From Martinezella rhizogenes (GTDB lineage Bacteria > Pseudomonadota > Alphaproteobacteria > Rhizobiales > Rhizobiaceae), in contig NZ_JAPYZZ010000006.1 in the NCBI RefSeq assembly GCF_027460065.1, forward strand, positions 219,334-283,333: a stretch of DNA of 64,000 nucleotides, in the 5' to 3' direction. Positions 35,398 through 45,393 of the stretch are shown here, piece by piece (the first letter of the stretch is position 1; every line of letters starts with the position of its first letter). The translations under genes and the position numbers were made by a program. The notes beneath the pieces are model-generated. The model searched no databases. It had not been told where the DNA came from and saw only the letters and a program-made list of their open reading frames with translations.

Positions 35398-35494
35398 CGG
35401 GGTCCCTTTTTGTAGCTTCGATCCGCCGTCTGCAAATTGCCTTACCGGGGCGGACAAATGCCAAATCGGATTTGTGTTACCCAGTAATCGGAGA

Positions 35495-35932
35495 TCACTG
35501 TGGAGTGAAGAAACTCAACCCGTGGCTGATCGCACACTTGTAGGCCAAGCTGGCACCTTTTCGCTCATAGCTTGGCATTTTGAAAACGACCATGGTGAGT
35601 TCGCCATCACCGTCCAACCGGATCTGATAGCGAAGAAATTGAAGAATGGGCTCACCGTCGCGATCAATCGTGAAGTGCTGATCGGCAAACGCGAGGTTAC
35701 CGTCAGCCGTGATTCTGTAGCCCTCTATACGAATGCCGCCACGCGTCTTCGTTGGCGGTGTGTCACCGTTCGCGGGAGCGCATAAACTTAAGTCAACCGC
35801 AACACTCACCGGCTTGCCAGCAGTCAGGGCGAGCTCAATCTCGGGAAAGGTCGCTAGCACATGAGTATCGTTGGCAGCATTGACCCCTGTAGCCAAGAGT
35901 ACCGCGAACAAGGTTGGGACGATATATTTCAT
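35495..35932 (-). CDS. virK: VirK-family protein
   Basis: This 145-residue protein has a signal peptide (MKYIVPTLFAVLLATGVNA) and the VirK-family body (GKPVSVAVDLSLCAPANGDT, GGIRIEGYRITADGNLAFAD). virK is a VirA/VirG-induced gene of octopine-type Ti plasmids with no proven role in virulence. A vir box lies about 260 bases upstream, and virH lies beyond it. Confidence 0.85.
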   Translation of the reverse strand: MKYIVPTLFAVLLATGVNAANDTHVLATFPEIELALTAGKPVSVAVDLSLCAPANGDTPPTKTRGGIRIEGYRITADGNLAFADQHFTIDRDGEPILQFLRYQIRLDGDGELTMVVFKMPSYERKGASLAYKCAISHGLSFFTPQ

Positions 35933-36192
35933 AGTTGGTCCAATTCAGAGCGAGTAAAAGAATTGAGAGCATTTCGATACGAAGGAATGGAGATTGCGCT
36001 TTCGCCGCATTGCTTCAAATCGGAGAGTGGGGCCGGATAGGTAAGGCGTTGCAACCCAAGCATTTTTAGGCCGCAGCGTGAAACCGGAAAAACCGCTGCG
36101 TTCACCATCTCTATCACGTCCGGTTAACACGGCCCCTGCAGGCAAATGTATGGTCGGTCGGTTTCAAGAGAATTGCAGAAGCGCCATTAACG

Positions 36193-36206
36193 CCTTCATT
36201 TGAAAC
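36193..36206 (-). promoter_or_regulatory. vir box upstream of virK
   Basis: CCTTCATTTGAAAC matches 12 of 14 consensus positions with the CA-TT-TG core intact. It is the best candidate VirG site for virK, in the gap between virK and virH2. Confidence 0.6.
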
Positions 36207-36370
36207 CAGAAGGCAACGCAGTTTCCATGCCAGCGATACCTTTGGGATTTGTGGCGGAGACGCAAATTGGATAGCGGTCGCACCATTTGCGCGGTTCGAT
36301 CAAAAGATTTCCCTAAACTGGATTGGTGACGACGCCGAACCCATAGGCGTGATGCGACAGCCGCTGCTGA

Positions 36371-37546
36371 TCACAACAGCTTAACCGGAAGATTGACCGG
36401 TCCGCGAAAACCAAAGCCGCGCCATTGCACCGCGTCAGGGTTGGGCAATGTCATATTCGGAAAGCGCTCAAACAGCATGGGCAACATGATTGCCCCGATG
36501 GTTTGACGCGAGATCTGCGCACCGGCACAGTGATGTGGTCCTGAGCCGAAGGACTGGTGCGCATCCCTCTGGCGGAAAGCATTGAAGCACTCTCCGTCCT
36601 CAAAGACATCTTCATCTCGATTGGCGGAGGCTTGGATGGTCATCACAGTATCGCCCTTCGGAATGCGAAACCCACGAATTTCCGTGTCCTCCAGCACGAG
36701 GCGCGAACTGGCCTGGATCGGCGCAACCCAGCGCACGCCTTCCTCGAAGACCTGCCCCCAACATTGCTGCCTCTTGACCTCTTCGAACTGTTCAGGATTG
36801 GTCAGCAATCCATAGACAATCGTGCCGAGAGCATCGCGAGGTTCATTGATACCTCCGCCGATGGCTATCTTAATATTGGCATATATCTGGCTCATGGGTA
36901 TGGGATCGGGCGCGTTCACCATGATCGCGAAAGCCGAGGGGTTCGGCTGCGCCCGGTGTTTTTCGACAAGGATGTCGAATAGCCTGTTCATCTCCGCATT
37001 GGCTTCGTCCGAGCGCTCGAAGGGCTCGGGCCGCCATCCGAAATTGCCGGCCCCGTCAATGAGCCGCTGCGACCAACGTATCATCTCCGCGTCGGATGCT
37101 TCGCCTATCCCAAGGATATGAGCCAGGATGCGGGCAGCCACAGGGCCGCAAATCTCCGCAAAGAGATCCACAGTGTCGCCGCGCGGAAGACGATCAAGAT
37201 AGTCGTTCACGATGTCCCGATAGATCGGTGCCCAGTGCTCCGTGATCGTCTTGGGGGCAAAAGCTTTGGCCATGGCCATTCTTTCGCGGACGTGTTCCGC
37301 TCCATCCTTACGCATCAGAGTATGGGCCTGAAAGGCCGGCTTCATCGGTGTGCTGGGGTCATTAGAACTGAAGCGCCCGGGGTCATCCTTCACCATCTTG
37401 GTATCGGAGGCCCTGGTCAAAAACGTCCGCTTCACCGAGGCGACATGCACCACCGGGGTCTGCGCGCGCATTCGGCGATAAATCGGATAGGGATCAAGCG
37501 TAAGGTCGTCGATCGTCGTTACACCATCCACTGGCGCCAATTGCAT
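36371..37546 (-). CDS. virH2: VirH2 cytochrome P450
   Basis: This 391-residue P450 has the heme-ligand motif FGSGPHHCAGAQ near residue 338 and the I-helix region IAIGGGINEPRDAL. VirH2 O-demethylates ferulic acid and other phenolic vir inducers, which detoxifies them. The start at 37546 has a strong GGGAGG ribosome-binding site; the frame is open 19 codons further. It follows virH1 in the same operon. Confidence 0.92.
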   Translation of the reverse strand: MQLAPVDGVTTIDDLTLDPYPIYRRMRAQTPVVHVASVKRTFLTRASDTKMVKDDPGRFSSNDPSTPMKPAFQAHTLMRKDGAEHVRERMAMAKAFAPKTITEHWAPIYRDIVNDYLDRLPRGDTVDLFAEICGPVAARILAHILGIGEASDAEMIRWSQRLIDGAGNFGWRPEPFERSDEANAEMNRLFDILVEKHRAQPNPSAFAIMVNAPDPIPMSQIYANIKIAIGGGINEPRDALGTIVYGLLTNPEQFEEVKRQQCWGQVFEEGVRWVAPIQASSRLVLEDTEIRGFRIPKGDTVMTIQASANRDEDVFEDGECFNAFRQRDAHQSFGSGPHHCAGAQISRQTIGAIMLPMLFERFPNMTLPNPDAVQWRGFGFRGPVNLPVKLL

Positions 37547-37624
37547 GAGAATCCTCCCGGTCCATTTAACCCAGAGCGCGATGCGCCATATCCTCTCCAC
37601 CAAGCGAGCAGAGACGGATTGAAC

Positions 37625-38884
37625 TCACCGATCAACACTTAACTTCACCGTCATTCCCGTGGCACGCCGTACACCGCCATGACCCATCATCCGTGGCATG
37701 TCACCCGTTACAGCAAGGTTCGGCGCGCGGCGTAAGATTGTTCTAAGTCCTTCTTGCAATTCAACCCGCGCCAGAGCCTCGCCGAGGCACCGGTGTACCC
37801 CCGCACCGAATCCGAGGTGCCAACGCATTTGTTTACGCGCAACGTCAAAAAGCTGGGGACGCTCGTAGTGTCTCTCATCCCTGAGACCGGACATAATACT
37901 TAAGGCTAGGAGACTTCCCTTTGGCAACACATACCCATCCAGCTCAATATCTTCGAGCGCTAACCGCGGGAAAGACCCAACTGGTGGCTCGAAACGGAGG
38001 CCTTCCTCGACCGCGGCTGCCACGCCGGACTGATCGCAACATAACGAGGACCAGATAGCAGGATTTTGCAGCAAAAGAGCCGTCAGCATCACCATCGCGG
38101 TGCGCGTTGTATCGCTTCCGGCGAGTATGAGAAGAACCAATTGCATGATCTCTTCGATAGGTGACAGCGCTCCTTGTTCCCGCGCCGCTTTCAAGTAGCA
38201 CGAGAGGAAGTCGTCGCTTGTACGACGGCTGCTGTCCGCTACCACTGCCCGAACATAGTCTTGGAGCTCGATGGCAGAAGCTTCGATCTCCGCAAAGTCC
38301 TCTTCTCGCCATGAAGGGCTCAAGCAGCGCGAAACTTTATAAACAAGTTGCGTGAAGAAAGGTGCATCTTCGAATGGCAAGCCAAGCACACTTGCGATCG
38401 TTAGAGCAGGCAATTTCGATGCATACATTTCGGCAAAGTCAAATTCCTCGACCTTCTGCAAATCGTCCCACAAATGCTCCGTTATTTTCACGATCTCCGG
38501 GCGCAGTACCTCAATCATCCGGAATGCCAAGCTCTTCACAAAAGGTAAGCGCCGTTTCGCGTGTGTGTGGCCATTTGAAAAGAGCATACTATAGCGGATG
38601 AAATCGAAGACAGCGCCGCCTTCGACGCCTCGATTTAACATGAGTTCGGTTTCTATTTGCCTTGTACGTGGATCTGAGCCCAGCAGAAGGATATGATCAG
38701 CGCGAAGAATCAGAAAGACGCCGTCTTCTCTTCGAAGGAACGGGCGCCGAGGTCGCCACTCTGCAAAAAGTTCATGACCTTCAGAATCGAGCCTGCTTAC
38801 AGGAACAGCGTCAGGATCAAGCTGCATAATGTCTCGAAGCTGCCGCCCGATCTCGGAACTGCTGGAAGAGCTGTTTGCGATCAT
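37625..38884 (-). CDS. virH1: VirH1 cytochrome P450
   Basis: This 419-residue P450 has the I-helix motif LLILAGSDTTRTA, the E-helix/ligand motif FGAGVHRCLGEALA near residue 364, and FEPPVGSFPRLAL. It is the first gene of the virH (pinF) operon. The start at 38884 has no strong ribosome-binding site; an ATG at 38827 is an alternative. A vir box lies 130 bases upstream. Confidence 0.92.
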   Translation of the reverse strand: MIANSSSSSSEIGRQLRDIMQLDPDAVPVSRLDSEGHELFAEWRPRRPFLRREDGVFLILRADHILLLGSDPRTRQIETELMLNRGVEGGAVFDFIRYSMLFSNGHTHAKRRLPFVKSLAFRMIEVLRPEIVKITEHLWDDLQKVEEFDFAEMYASKLPALTIASVLGLPFEDAPFFTQLVYKVSRCLSPSWREEDFAEIEASAIELQDYVRAVVADSSRRTSDDFLSCYLKAAREQGALSPIEEIMQLVLLILAGSDTTRTAMVMLTALLLQNPAIWSSLCCDQSGVAAAVEEGLRFEPPVGSFPRLALEDIELDGYVLPKGSLLALSIMSGLRDERHYERPQLFDVARKQMRWHLGFGAGVHRCLGEALARVELQEGLRTILRRAPNLAVTGDMPRMMGHGGVRRATGMTVKLSVDR

Positions 38885-39490
38885 TCTAACACACTTTCGG
38901 CAATGACGATGCTAAGGAAGGCATAGAAGATACAGAAATTCAAAGCCTTAGCTTTACGAGGTTACCTTCAGCTCAAGGTACCAACAAAAGATCAGCCTAC
39001 ATATTTGAATATGGTTTCATCTGTAATTTGACCAAGTTTATCCTTTCGGTTGCAGTACCCCATATAGAGGCCGCCGATGGCAAATATCCGGCCCGAAGTT
39101 TGGTGTATGGGTAAAATGCCGTCATTGAAGGCAAACGCCAGCGCACGCTCGCCTTATCCGCGACAATCATAAGCTCGACTCAACTTCTCGCGCAGCGGCA
39201 ATCAGAAGCCGATCCCGCCCCTACCGCCTCATGCTGATTGTCGCGCCATGCGTCTTTTCATCTTCAGACGACCGCAAAAAGCCTCGACATGAATTCACCA
39301 CGATGGCAGTTTCCAAGTGCCGAATCGCATCACAAGAACGAAATTGAAGCGATCCAATTGGAAAGCTCGACCGCTACCTGCCGCAATCAAGCATTGTAGC
39401 GAATAAGTGCGTTGCACCGCCCGATAGCCTCCCGGCTCGCGGGCCTATCTATAGGATAGCCGCCACAACGGCTCCATGATGAGGATTACA
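38885..39490. other. virH promoter region and gene-free stretch
   Basis: About 600 bases. The virH vir box lies at 39014. The part from 39060 to 39490 has no long frame and nothing I recognise. Confidence 0.5.
39014..39027 (-). promoter_or_regulatory. vir box of the virH operon
   Basis: GTTTCATCTGTAAT matches the vir box consensus at 13 of 14 positions, 130 bases upstream of virH1. Confidence 0.7.
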
Positions 39491-39739
39491 ATGAATGACG
39501 TACTGTTCCTATTGATGGCTGTAGCCACAATCTTCGTCGTCTTGCGGACATTCAAAGCGGATTGGCGCCGCAAATACAGCAGTCGGACGACAATGTTACT
39601 ATTCTCAATGACAACGTTGTGTGCTGCAGCTCTCTGGATGATGGTCTACGGACCGGACTTCTGGATTCTTGTTCAAGCCGCCGTCATCATAGCGTTGTGC
39701 ACCGCTGCTGGGCTTCTTTCAGAGGACAAGCCCACGTAG
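39491..39739 (+). CDS. Small membrane protein
   Basis: This protein of about 82 residues has three hydrophobic segments (VLFLLMAVATIFVVL, MLLFSMTTLCAAALWMMVY, FWILVQAAVIIALCTAAGLL). I chose the ATG at 39491, which has GAGG upstream; ATG 39476 is in frame. No family recognised. Confidence 0.55.
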   Translation: MNDVLFLLMAVATIFVVLRTFKADWRRKYSSRTTMLLFSMTTLCAAALWMMVYGPDFWILVQAAVIIALCTAAGLLSEDKPT

Positions 39740-39927
39740 TCTGTCATTCTTCGCAGAAGGTCGTTATGCCGGTCCAGAGCTGTGATATGCACAATGCGAT
39801 GGTTCAGATTATGTTTACAAAACGATAGATTCCGGTACCGATCGATATCGGGACCTCGCGCCGATTCGCAGCTTGGTAAAGCCGGCATAAAGCCGCCTTT
39901 ACCAAAGTGTGTTCCTGAAACGAACCG

Positions 39928-40134
39928 TCAAGCTTCGAGATTGTCGGCTGACATCTTGCCGGATCTACGGTCCTTCACTAGTTCGTAGGTGATTTTCTGG
40001 CCCTCATTCAAGCTACGGATGCCCGCACGTTCTACCGCGGAGATATGAACGAACACATCTGCGCTGCCATCATCTGGCTGAATGAAGCCGAAACCCTTCG
40101 TCGCATTGAACCATTTTACAGTGCCAGCCGCCAT
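39928..40134 (-). CDS. CspA-family cold-shock protein
   Basis: This 68-residue single cold-shock domain has both RNA-binding motifs, [11 protein letters not shown] and [18 protein letters not shown] ribosome-binding site precedes the ATG. It would act as an RNA chaperone. Plasmid copies are common in rhizobia; a second one lies at 49021. Confidence 0.93.
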   Translation of the reverse strand: MAAGTVKWFNATKGFGFIQPDDGSADVFVHISAVERAGIRSLNEGQKITYELVKDRRSGKMSADNLEA

Positions 40135-40819
40135 CGTCGGCTTTCTCCAGTTTCATTTTCCGCCAGCTTCGCTGACGATATGGTGACTTAATATAGGAAG
40201 CGGAGCCAAACAACCATCGTCGAGCCAGCCACCACAAGATTTCAACCACAGATCGAAAGGTAATTGTTGGAGACAAATAATCGAATATCCGAAATAATTA
40301 TATGGATATACCGCTCTATCCTTGCTTCGCCGCCCAAAAAATGGGGCGAACAGTCGACCCGTGAGCAAACCTTAGCTTCCATAGCGCTCCGTTCACCCCG
40401 AGCGCTATGGATAATATGAGAGCCATAGATATTACGGTGTCAAGGCGTTACGACAACCATGCAATGGATGCCAGGGTCAGGAAATCCACGCGGCGTGATC
40501 GTCCATCAGTATCCAAACCGAGCAGCGGTCGGGCAGAAGTAAAAGCGGAGGATCCGCCTCACTCTCGGAGTAGAGAATAAGCAAAAGCCTTGGTATCCTC
40601 AACCAATGGGCCACCGGATGGTAGGCAGGCACCATTGCCCAATCCATAAAGTATCGCGCAATCAAACGTTCAGAATGGGGACACCTCGCTTATCAAGCCA
40701 TCTTTGCCATTGTGCTATTACCACGAGTGGAGGACGCCAGCATTATAAACGAGGTTTGTCCCGACCACGAAGTCGCGAAAGAAATTGGAAGGAAGCTCTA
40801 CCATCTCCAATATCGTCGG
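40135..40819. other. Gene-poor stretch upstream of the cold-shock gene
   Basis: About 680 bases. It includes the cold-shock promoter and leader. A 62-residue frame on the minus strand at 40477-40665 (MIARYFMDWAMVPAYHPVAH) has some coding character but no recognised family. Confidence 0.4.
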
Positions 40820-43351
40820 TTATGGTGCGGCTCGTTGCGCCGAACGCGGCTGAGCACGATTCCTCACCTGATCATAGATTCTGAGTTCGCCGGGCATTTC
40901 GATTGTGATCGCCAGACCAAAAGGCACCAGATCGTCAACGGGCGTAGCCGGATCAGGCTCCCTTTGAATTTTCAACCGCAAGGTCATGCCATCGGCCACG
41001 ACCGCGGCCTGCGCCCCGCTCCAAACCCGTGTGTAGACGGTTCCGCGATTGGTCTGGTTCCCGTCCGGTTGCCAAGCATCCGCTGAAACGCCAAGACCTG
41101 CGATTTCGGCTGGATCGAGGATCTTCATCCTGACAGCGCGATAGGATTTCCGACCGGGTACGACCGGTGTGAACCAAGCCAATGTGGCAGATACGGAATG
41201 GGCGCGTGCCTGACCGCCGATCGCGGCCGGAATTGGCACCAACACATCGACGCTCCGCTCACGGCCGAGTGAACCAACGCACCAGAAGGTGGCGCGCTCC
41301 GCCGCACAGGCGACCGCATCGTCGCTGTCAAACGCCCCGTAACCGAGGAAGCGGCGGATATTATCCTTTTGACGCGGAGCCTGACCTTGCCCAAATGGCC
41401 CAAGGAGCTGCTTGACGAGGTCGGCCGCCGCATTCGGCCAGCGAGCCGGATGCACAAGCAGAGCTTTGATAAGGACAGCTCGCTGCACATTCGTCAGCTG
41501 CAGGAACTCCTGACCGTAGGCCGCCCCCAGCGCGTCATGAATGCGATGTGCAGTGCGAGAGGCTAGCGCGGTTGCCGCACTTGTCCCGTTTGTGAACCCC
41601 TCAGCATTCTCAAGGCCAGGGCGCGGAGGTGCCGCAACTTTGAGTCCTGCTCCTCGGCTTGGACCCGCCGGCGCGACCGAGATGCTCTCCGCGCTTGCCA
41701 CGACGCGAAGATGCTCGCGTGCCCCTGGCATCAGAATATCCGGCTTTACGGAGCCTGCGAAGCCAGGCCCCAGCGCACTGGACGGGCTTGCGGTGTCGAG
41801 CTCGGAATATGGATTGACATTTGCACGCGCCAAAGCTCGATCAGCGACCGGTACCCAATCGAGGTTACGGGCGCCGATCGTCAGTCCATTGACCGTCTCC
41901 GACGGAGACAAAAGCCGGCGGTCGGCAACAATAGCTGCGACGGCGTTGATAACACCGCGTGCACGCTGATCGGCGTTGGCATCCTCAAATGCGACCCTGT
42001 TTGCAAAGGCCGCGACAGGGAATTGCGCCGTGATATTGCCGGCGCTGACGAGGAAGAGGATGCCGAACCGGTACGCCAGTCTATCGAGGAGTCGCGCCCA
42101 GGGCGAGAGCTGCCCGTAAAATGGTCGCCTGACATTGCCGAGCGAAATATTGACGATGATGACATGTGGAGCCGACGGTTGGTCGCCTGCTCGCATGCGG
42201 ATCACCGCCTGATAGATCAAATCGATGATCAACCTGTCCGAAGGAAAGCGGTCATTCTCCCCGAGCACAGGAATGCAGTGCACCTGACGGGGCAGCGGTG
42301 GCTCTGGCCTATTGCGATCACCGTGAACGATCAGGGAGGCCATGGCCGAACCATGGAATCGTTGGGAGAGAAGCGCGCTGGGCTCGAGCCCAAAATGATC
42401 GTCCACGCTCAAATGAGGCTGCAGCAACGGGTGGCCGGCGACCGGAACCCCATCGAGAAGCGCAAGGATCGGCGCGGCCGTCGCAGGTCCCACAGCGAGC
42501 GCAGGGGCGGCCGGCAGAAGATCATTGGCGTCGATTCCGGTGACGACGCTTTGCGGGCGGATGTGCATGATCGGCTCCACGCCGGCCAAGCCGCCGGAAG
42601 TGCGCTCGACGACCGTCCTCACGGCCGCGACAGGCAGTTCCGCAAGGAGAGCATGGTAGGCAATGTCGTCAAGCCTGGCGCGACTAAGGAGGCGACCGCC
42701 GCTCTGCCAGATTGCGGCCGTTACCGTCGCTTCGCTGATCGCACCTGCCTCGGCGGAAGCACGGAACACAAGTTCGATTTCGAGAGGAACGAGCTCGTCA
42801 TCCGCCCGACCTTCGATCTCCTCAACGAGGACATTCGCATCCAGTGCCTGGACGCGATCCGCTGGACCCCAAACACGGAGGTCGCGAAGACAGGCGAAGA
42901 CATCCCGCCACGGCGTAAAGCCCTGTGGCAAAACTCGGCCTGCCACCCATGTGCGCCATAGGGACTCGATCTGCTGCAGCGCCCGCAGGTCTGGCACGAG
43001 CAGATAAGCAATGGGTGCCTTGTCTTCATCGTCCGGCAGCTCTTCCTCGTCGATAAGTTCGAGACCTGGGACGTTGTTGATCGCTCGAGCGAAGGCCGCA
43101 ATGCTTCCCTTCACTTCAAATACGAGGAGTCGCTCAGGCGCCAGCGCGGCTGGATTGGCGCGAAGCGATAAACCCGCCGGGTCGCGCTGCAGCACATCTG
43201 TTAGGCGCTGAAATTGCGGGCCAAAGCGCTGGTTCTGGTCAGCGGTCGAGTTTGGTTGAGGGCCGCGCATGACGGTTTGTCGGCCGAGTGCTCTTGGCTG
43301 CGGGGCGCTCGGATGCAGTCTCAATATCGGCTTCGTCGGATCGCTCGCCAT
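40820..43351 (-). CDS. Subtilisin-like (S8) serine protease, partner of an AAA ATPase
   Basis: This 843-residue protein has no signal peptide, so it is probably cytoplasmic. The catalytic triad of an S8 protease is visible: Asp in ILALLDGVP near residue 300, His in FHGSAMASLIVHGD near 337 and Ser in TNGTSAATALASR near 588. About 280 residues precede the protease domain and 250 follow it. The start has GAGG upstream and overlaps the end of the ATPase gene by 113 bases, so the two are coupled. AAA-ATPase/subtilase pairs are known as predicted conflict or phage-defence systems; that role here is inference. Confidence 0.88.
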   Translation of the reverse strand: MASDPTKPILRLHPSAPQPRALGRQTVMRGPQPNSTADQNQRFGPQFQRLTDVLQRDPAGLSLRANPAALAPERLLVFEVKGSIAAFARAINNVPGLELIDEEELPDDEDKAPIAYLLVPDLRALQQIESLWRTWVAGRVLPQGFTPWRDVFACLRDLRVWGPADRVQALDANVLVEEIEGRADDELVPLEIELVFRASAEAGAISEATVTAAIWQSGGRLLSRARLDDIAYHALLAELPVAAVRTVVERTSGGLAGVEPIMHIRPQSVVTGIDANDLLPAAPALAVGPATAAPILALLDGVPVAGHPLLQPHLSVDDHFGLEPSALLSQRFHGSAMASLIVHGDRNRPEPPLPRQVHCIPVLGENDRFPSDRLIIDLIYQAVIRMRAGDQPSAPHVIIVNISLGNVRRPFYGQLSPWARLLDRLAYRFGILFLVSAGNITAQFPVAAFANRVAFEDANADQRARGVINAVAAIVADRRLLSPSETVNGLTIGARNLDWVPVADRALARANVNPYSELDTASPSSALGPGFAGSVKPDILMPGAREHLRVVASAESISVAPAGPSRGAGLKVAAPPRPGLENAEGFTNGTSAATALASRTAHRIHDALGAAYGQEFLQLTNVQRAVLIKALLVHPARWPNAAADLVKQLLGPFGQGQAPRQKDNIRRFLGYGAFDSDDAVACAAERATFWCVGSLGRERSVDVLVPIPAAIGGQARAHSVSATLAWFTPVVPGRKSYRAVRMKILDPAEIAGLGVSADAWQPDGNQTNRGTVYTRVWSGAQAAVVADGMTLRLKIQREPDPATPVDDLVPFGLAITIEMPGELRIYDQVRNRAQPRSAQRAAP

Positions 43352-44387
43352 TCAAAACCTCGGGGCTAACTCTTGTTGCCCAGAGGTCCAGTTCTGAACG
43401 AAGTGCTTCGTCGATGGAAAGCTCCCCCAAGCCCAATATCTGTCGTCTTCGCACGTTTTGGCAGAAATCTAAAGCCTCTGCAAAACTTACGGTACCCAGT
43501 TTCGCGGCGATCGATTTCGTTGCAGCCTTTGGCGCATCGGGCCATTGCGAGATAATGCGGGTGAGGAAAACCCCGATCCTCTGCCGGTCGGGGGCCGGAA
43601 AGGCCAGCCGCATCTGGAAGCGCCGCCAGACTGCCCGGTCCAGCAACTCGGCATGGTTGGTGGCAGCGATCACGACGACGTAGCTCGGCAGTTGGTCGAG
43701 CTGCATCAGCAGGAACGAGACGACGCGCTTGATTTCGCCAGTCTCGTGGGTATCGCCGCGTTCCTTGCCAATTGAGTCGAACTCGTCAAAAAACAGCACG
43801 CTCGGCCGCGTGCGGACATAGTCAAAGAGCTTGCGCAAGCGCGCATTTGTCTCGCCGAGATAGCTTCCGATCAGGGCATCGTAGCGGACAACAAAAAATG
43901 GCAGCCCAAGCGCCTCTGCCACCGCCTCTGCAAAGGAGGTCTTGCCGTTGCCTGGTGGTCCGGAGAGCAGAACCCGATGACGCGGCTCATAGCCATGAGC
44001 GCGCAAGACATCGGCGCGGGTATGTTCTTCAATGAGCTGACGGCCGCCCTGTTCCACTGGAAGGGGAAGCATCAGCTGATTGAGCTGAAGCCGCGGCTCG
44101 AGTTCGAGTATCGTGTCCTTGCCGGAGCCGGCAGAGCTCGAGGCAGCCGTCAGCGCCGGCGGCGTCACGGAAACCGTGGAGAGAGCCCGCTCGAGGCGAT
44201 CGGCGACGATGTGGTGGTTCTGCGCCCGCTCTTCGGCGACGAGCGCTTCCGTGGCGGATTTCAACATCGCCCGATCGCCGGAGGCCCCAGCGCGTACAAG
44301 GGAAATGAGAAGGTCGCTTCGGGCCATGTCGATCGCGTTTCTAAAGGTTCTGGACGTAAACTCGCGGTAACGCGAATCGTAACTCAA
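43239..44387 (-). CDS. AAA+ ATPase paired with the S8 protease
   Basis: This 382-residue protein has a helical N-terminus, Walker A LLSGPPGNGKTSFAEAVAEA near residue 140, Walker B SVLFFDEFDSIG near 200 and the second-region-of-homology stretch AATNHAELLDRAVWRRF. It resembles spastin/FtsH-type AAA+ unfoldases without membrane segments. It probably feeds or gates the subtilase encoded next. The C-terminus is basic and low-complexity (SERPAAKSTRPTNRHARPST). Confidence 0.88.
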   Translation of the reverse strand: MSYDSRYREFTSRTFRNAIDMARSDLLISLVRAGASGDRAMLKSATEALVAEERAQNHHIVADRLERALSTVSVTPPALTAASSSAGSGKDTILELEPRLQLNQLMLPLPVEQGGRQLIEEHTRADVLRAHGYEPRHRVLLSGPPGNGKTSFAEAVAEALGLPFFVVRYDALIGSYLGETNARLRKLFDYVRTRPSVLFFDEFDSIGKERGDTHETGEIKRVVSFLLMQLDQLPSYVVVIAATNHAELLDRAVWRRFQMRLAFPAPDRQRIGVFLTRIISQWPDAPKAATKSIAAKLGTVSFAEALDFCQNVRRRQILGLGELSIDEALRSELDLWATRVSPEVLNGERSDEADIETASERPAAKSTRPTNRHARPSTKLDR

Positions 44388-44704
44388 ATAATTGAAAAAG
44401 TCTTCTCACGCCTGTCAACCAAAAGATCGAGTTGAACGTCTATACAAGAAATCACGCCGTCGTCACAACGTACAAGAAGCGATAATTAAAGGGTACAAAC
44501 CCAATTACTCAAGGTGCTCATTCTGTTCATCGGCCCCTAGCGAATTCCCGTGCTATCGTCAGATATCTCAGCTCGCCCGGAAGCGGGTGCGGAGCGCGCA
44601 TGTAAAGACTTGCGGCGCAAACTCCGAAAATTTCTCGTACCTGCTATCCCAAAATCAGGATTCGCTCAACACCATGATTCTTCGTTTCTTCCGCTCCTTT
44701 TTGA
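44388..44704. other. Intergenic region
   Basis: 317 bases between the ATPase start and the last gene of the zeta operon, which converge in neither direction: both read leftward, so it should hold the ATPase/protease promoter. No operator, repeat or vir box seen. Confidence 0.4.
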
Positions 44705-45217
44705 TCAAGCTCTTCCATACGAACTGTCGCGAGACCGTTGGTCCAATTGCAAAGGTGCTGCGCTGGCGGAAGCTCTGTCCACAGCTCTCTTAGGCTGCAA
44801 TCCCAGTTGCTTTATCGCTTCCAGCGGAAGCGATAGTTCCGTGTTCTCAGCGAGACGCTGACTAAGCTCGCTGAAATTCCCGCTTTCATTCCTGACCAAA
44901 ATTCTGTCTACCGAAATAGTTGTTGGTATTCGGCGTCCATTTTCCAACGGAGGGAGCTTTTCGCCCGCGAAAAATGTTGTGCCATTTCCCGCGTCAAACA
45001 AAACCATCGGCAATTCACCAGTTGTTTTTGAAGCGAGATCATGGGACAATCCAGCTTCGTTCATCGTTTTAATAAAGAAATCGTTATTTTCCGGTCCCAG
45101 TCGCGCTTTGAGTGAAGCGAGTGTTTCGTAACCACTATCGTTTTCCAACCGAATAAGAACCTTCAATTCTCGATGGCTAGGAGCCAACTGCGAAGAGCCG
45201 GCTTCATCACGGGTCAT
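44705..45217 (-). CDS. Hypothetical protein, third downstream gene of the zeta-toxin cluster
   Basis: This 170-residue protein (RLENDSGYETLASLKARLGP, ISVDRILVRNESGNFSELSQ) has no recognised family. Its C-terminus (LDQRSRDSSYGRA) is hydrophilic and arginine-rich, a feature of VirB/D4-translocated proteins, but it does not fully fit the known consensus. It lies 176 bases after the preceding gene on the same strand. Confidence 0.55.
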   Translation of the reverse strand: MTRDEAGSSQLAPSHRELKVLIRLENDSGYETLASLKARLGPENNDFFIKTMNEAGLSHDLASKTTGELPMVLFDAGNGTTFFAGEKLPPLENGRRIPTTISVDRILVRNESGNFSELSQRLAENTELSLPLEAIKQLGLQPKRAVDRASASAAPLQLDQRSRDSSYGRA

Positions 45218-45393
45218 CCGATTGTATTCCTCGATAGGTCTGTAAATGTGGTTTGAGACCTCAACAAGAAATTTAGGACGTTGGTGCTTGACAGGTTGCG
45301 CCCCGTGCTCGGGGATTTTGACGGCGCCGGCATTTGGCGCAATACTTTGTTGGTCAGGGCCGATTTTCAGCCGTTTGGTGGTAGAGTTCTCGC

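Noticed and set aside
39360..39375. CCAATTGGAAAG as a vir box for the small membrane protein gene.
   Set aside because: Only about 10 of 14 consensus positions match, no better than chance sites.
41711..42961. A 416-residue open frame on the plus strand.
   Set aside because: It is antisense to the S8 protease, whose catalytic motifs are clear; GC-rich genes often leave long open antisense frames.
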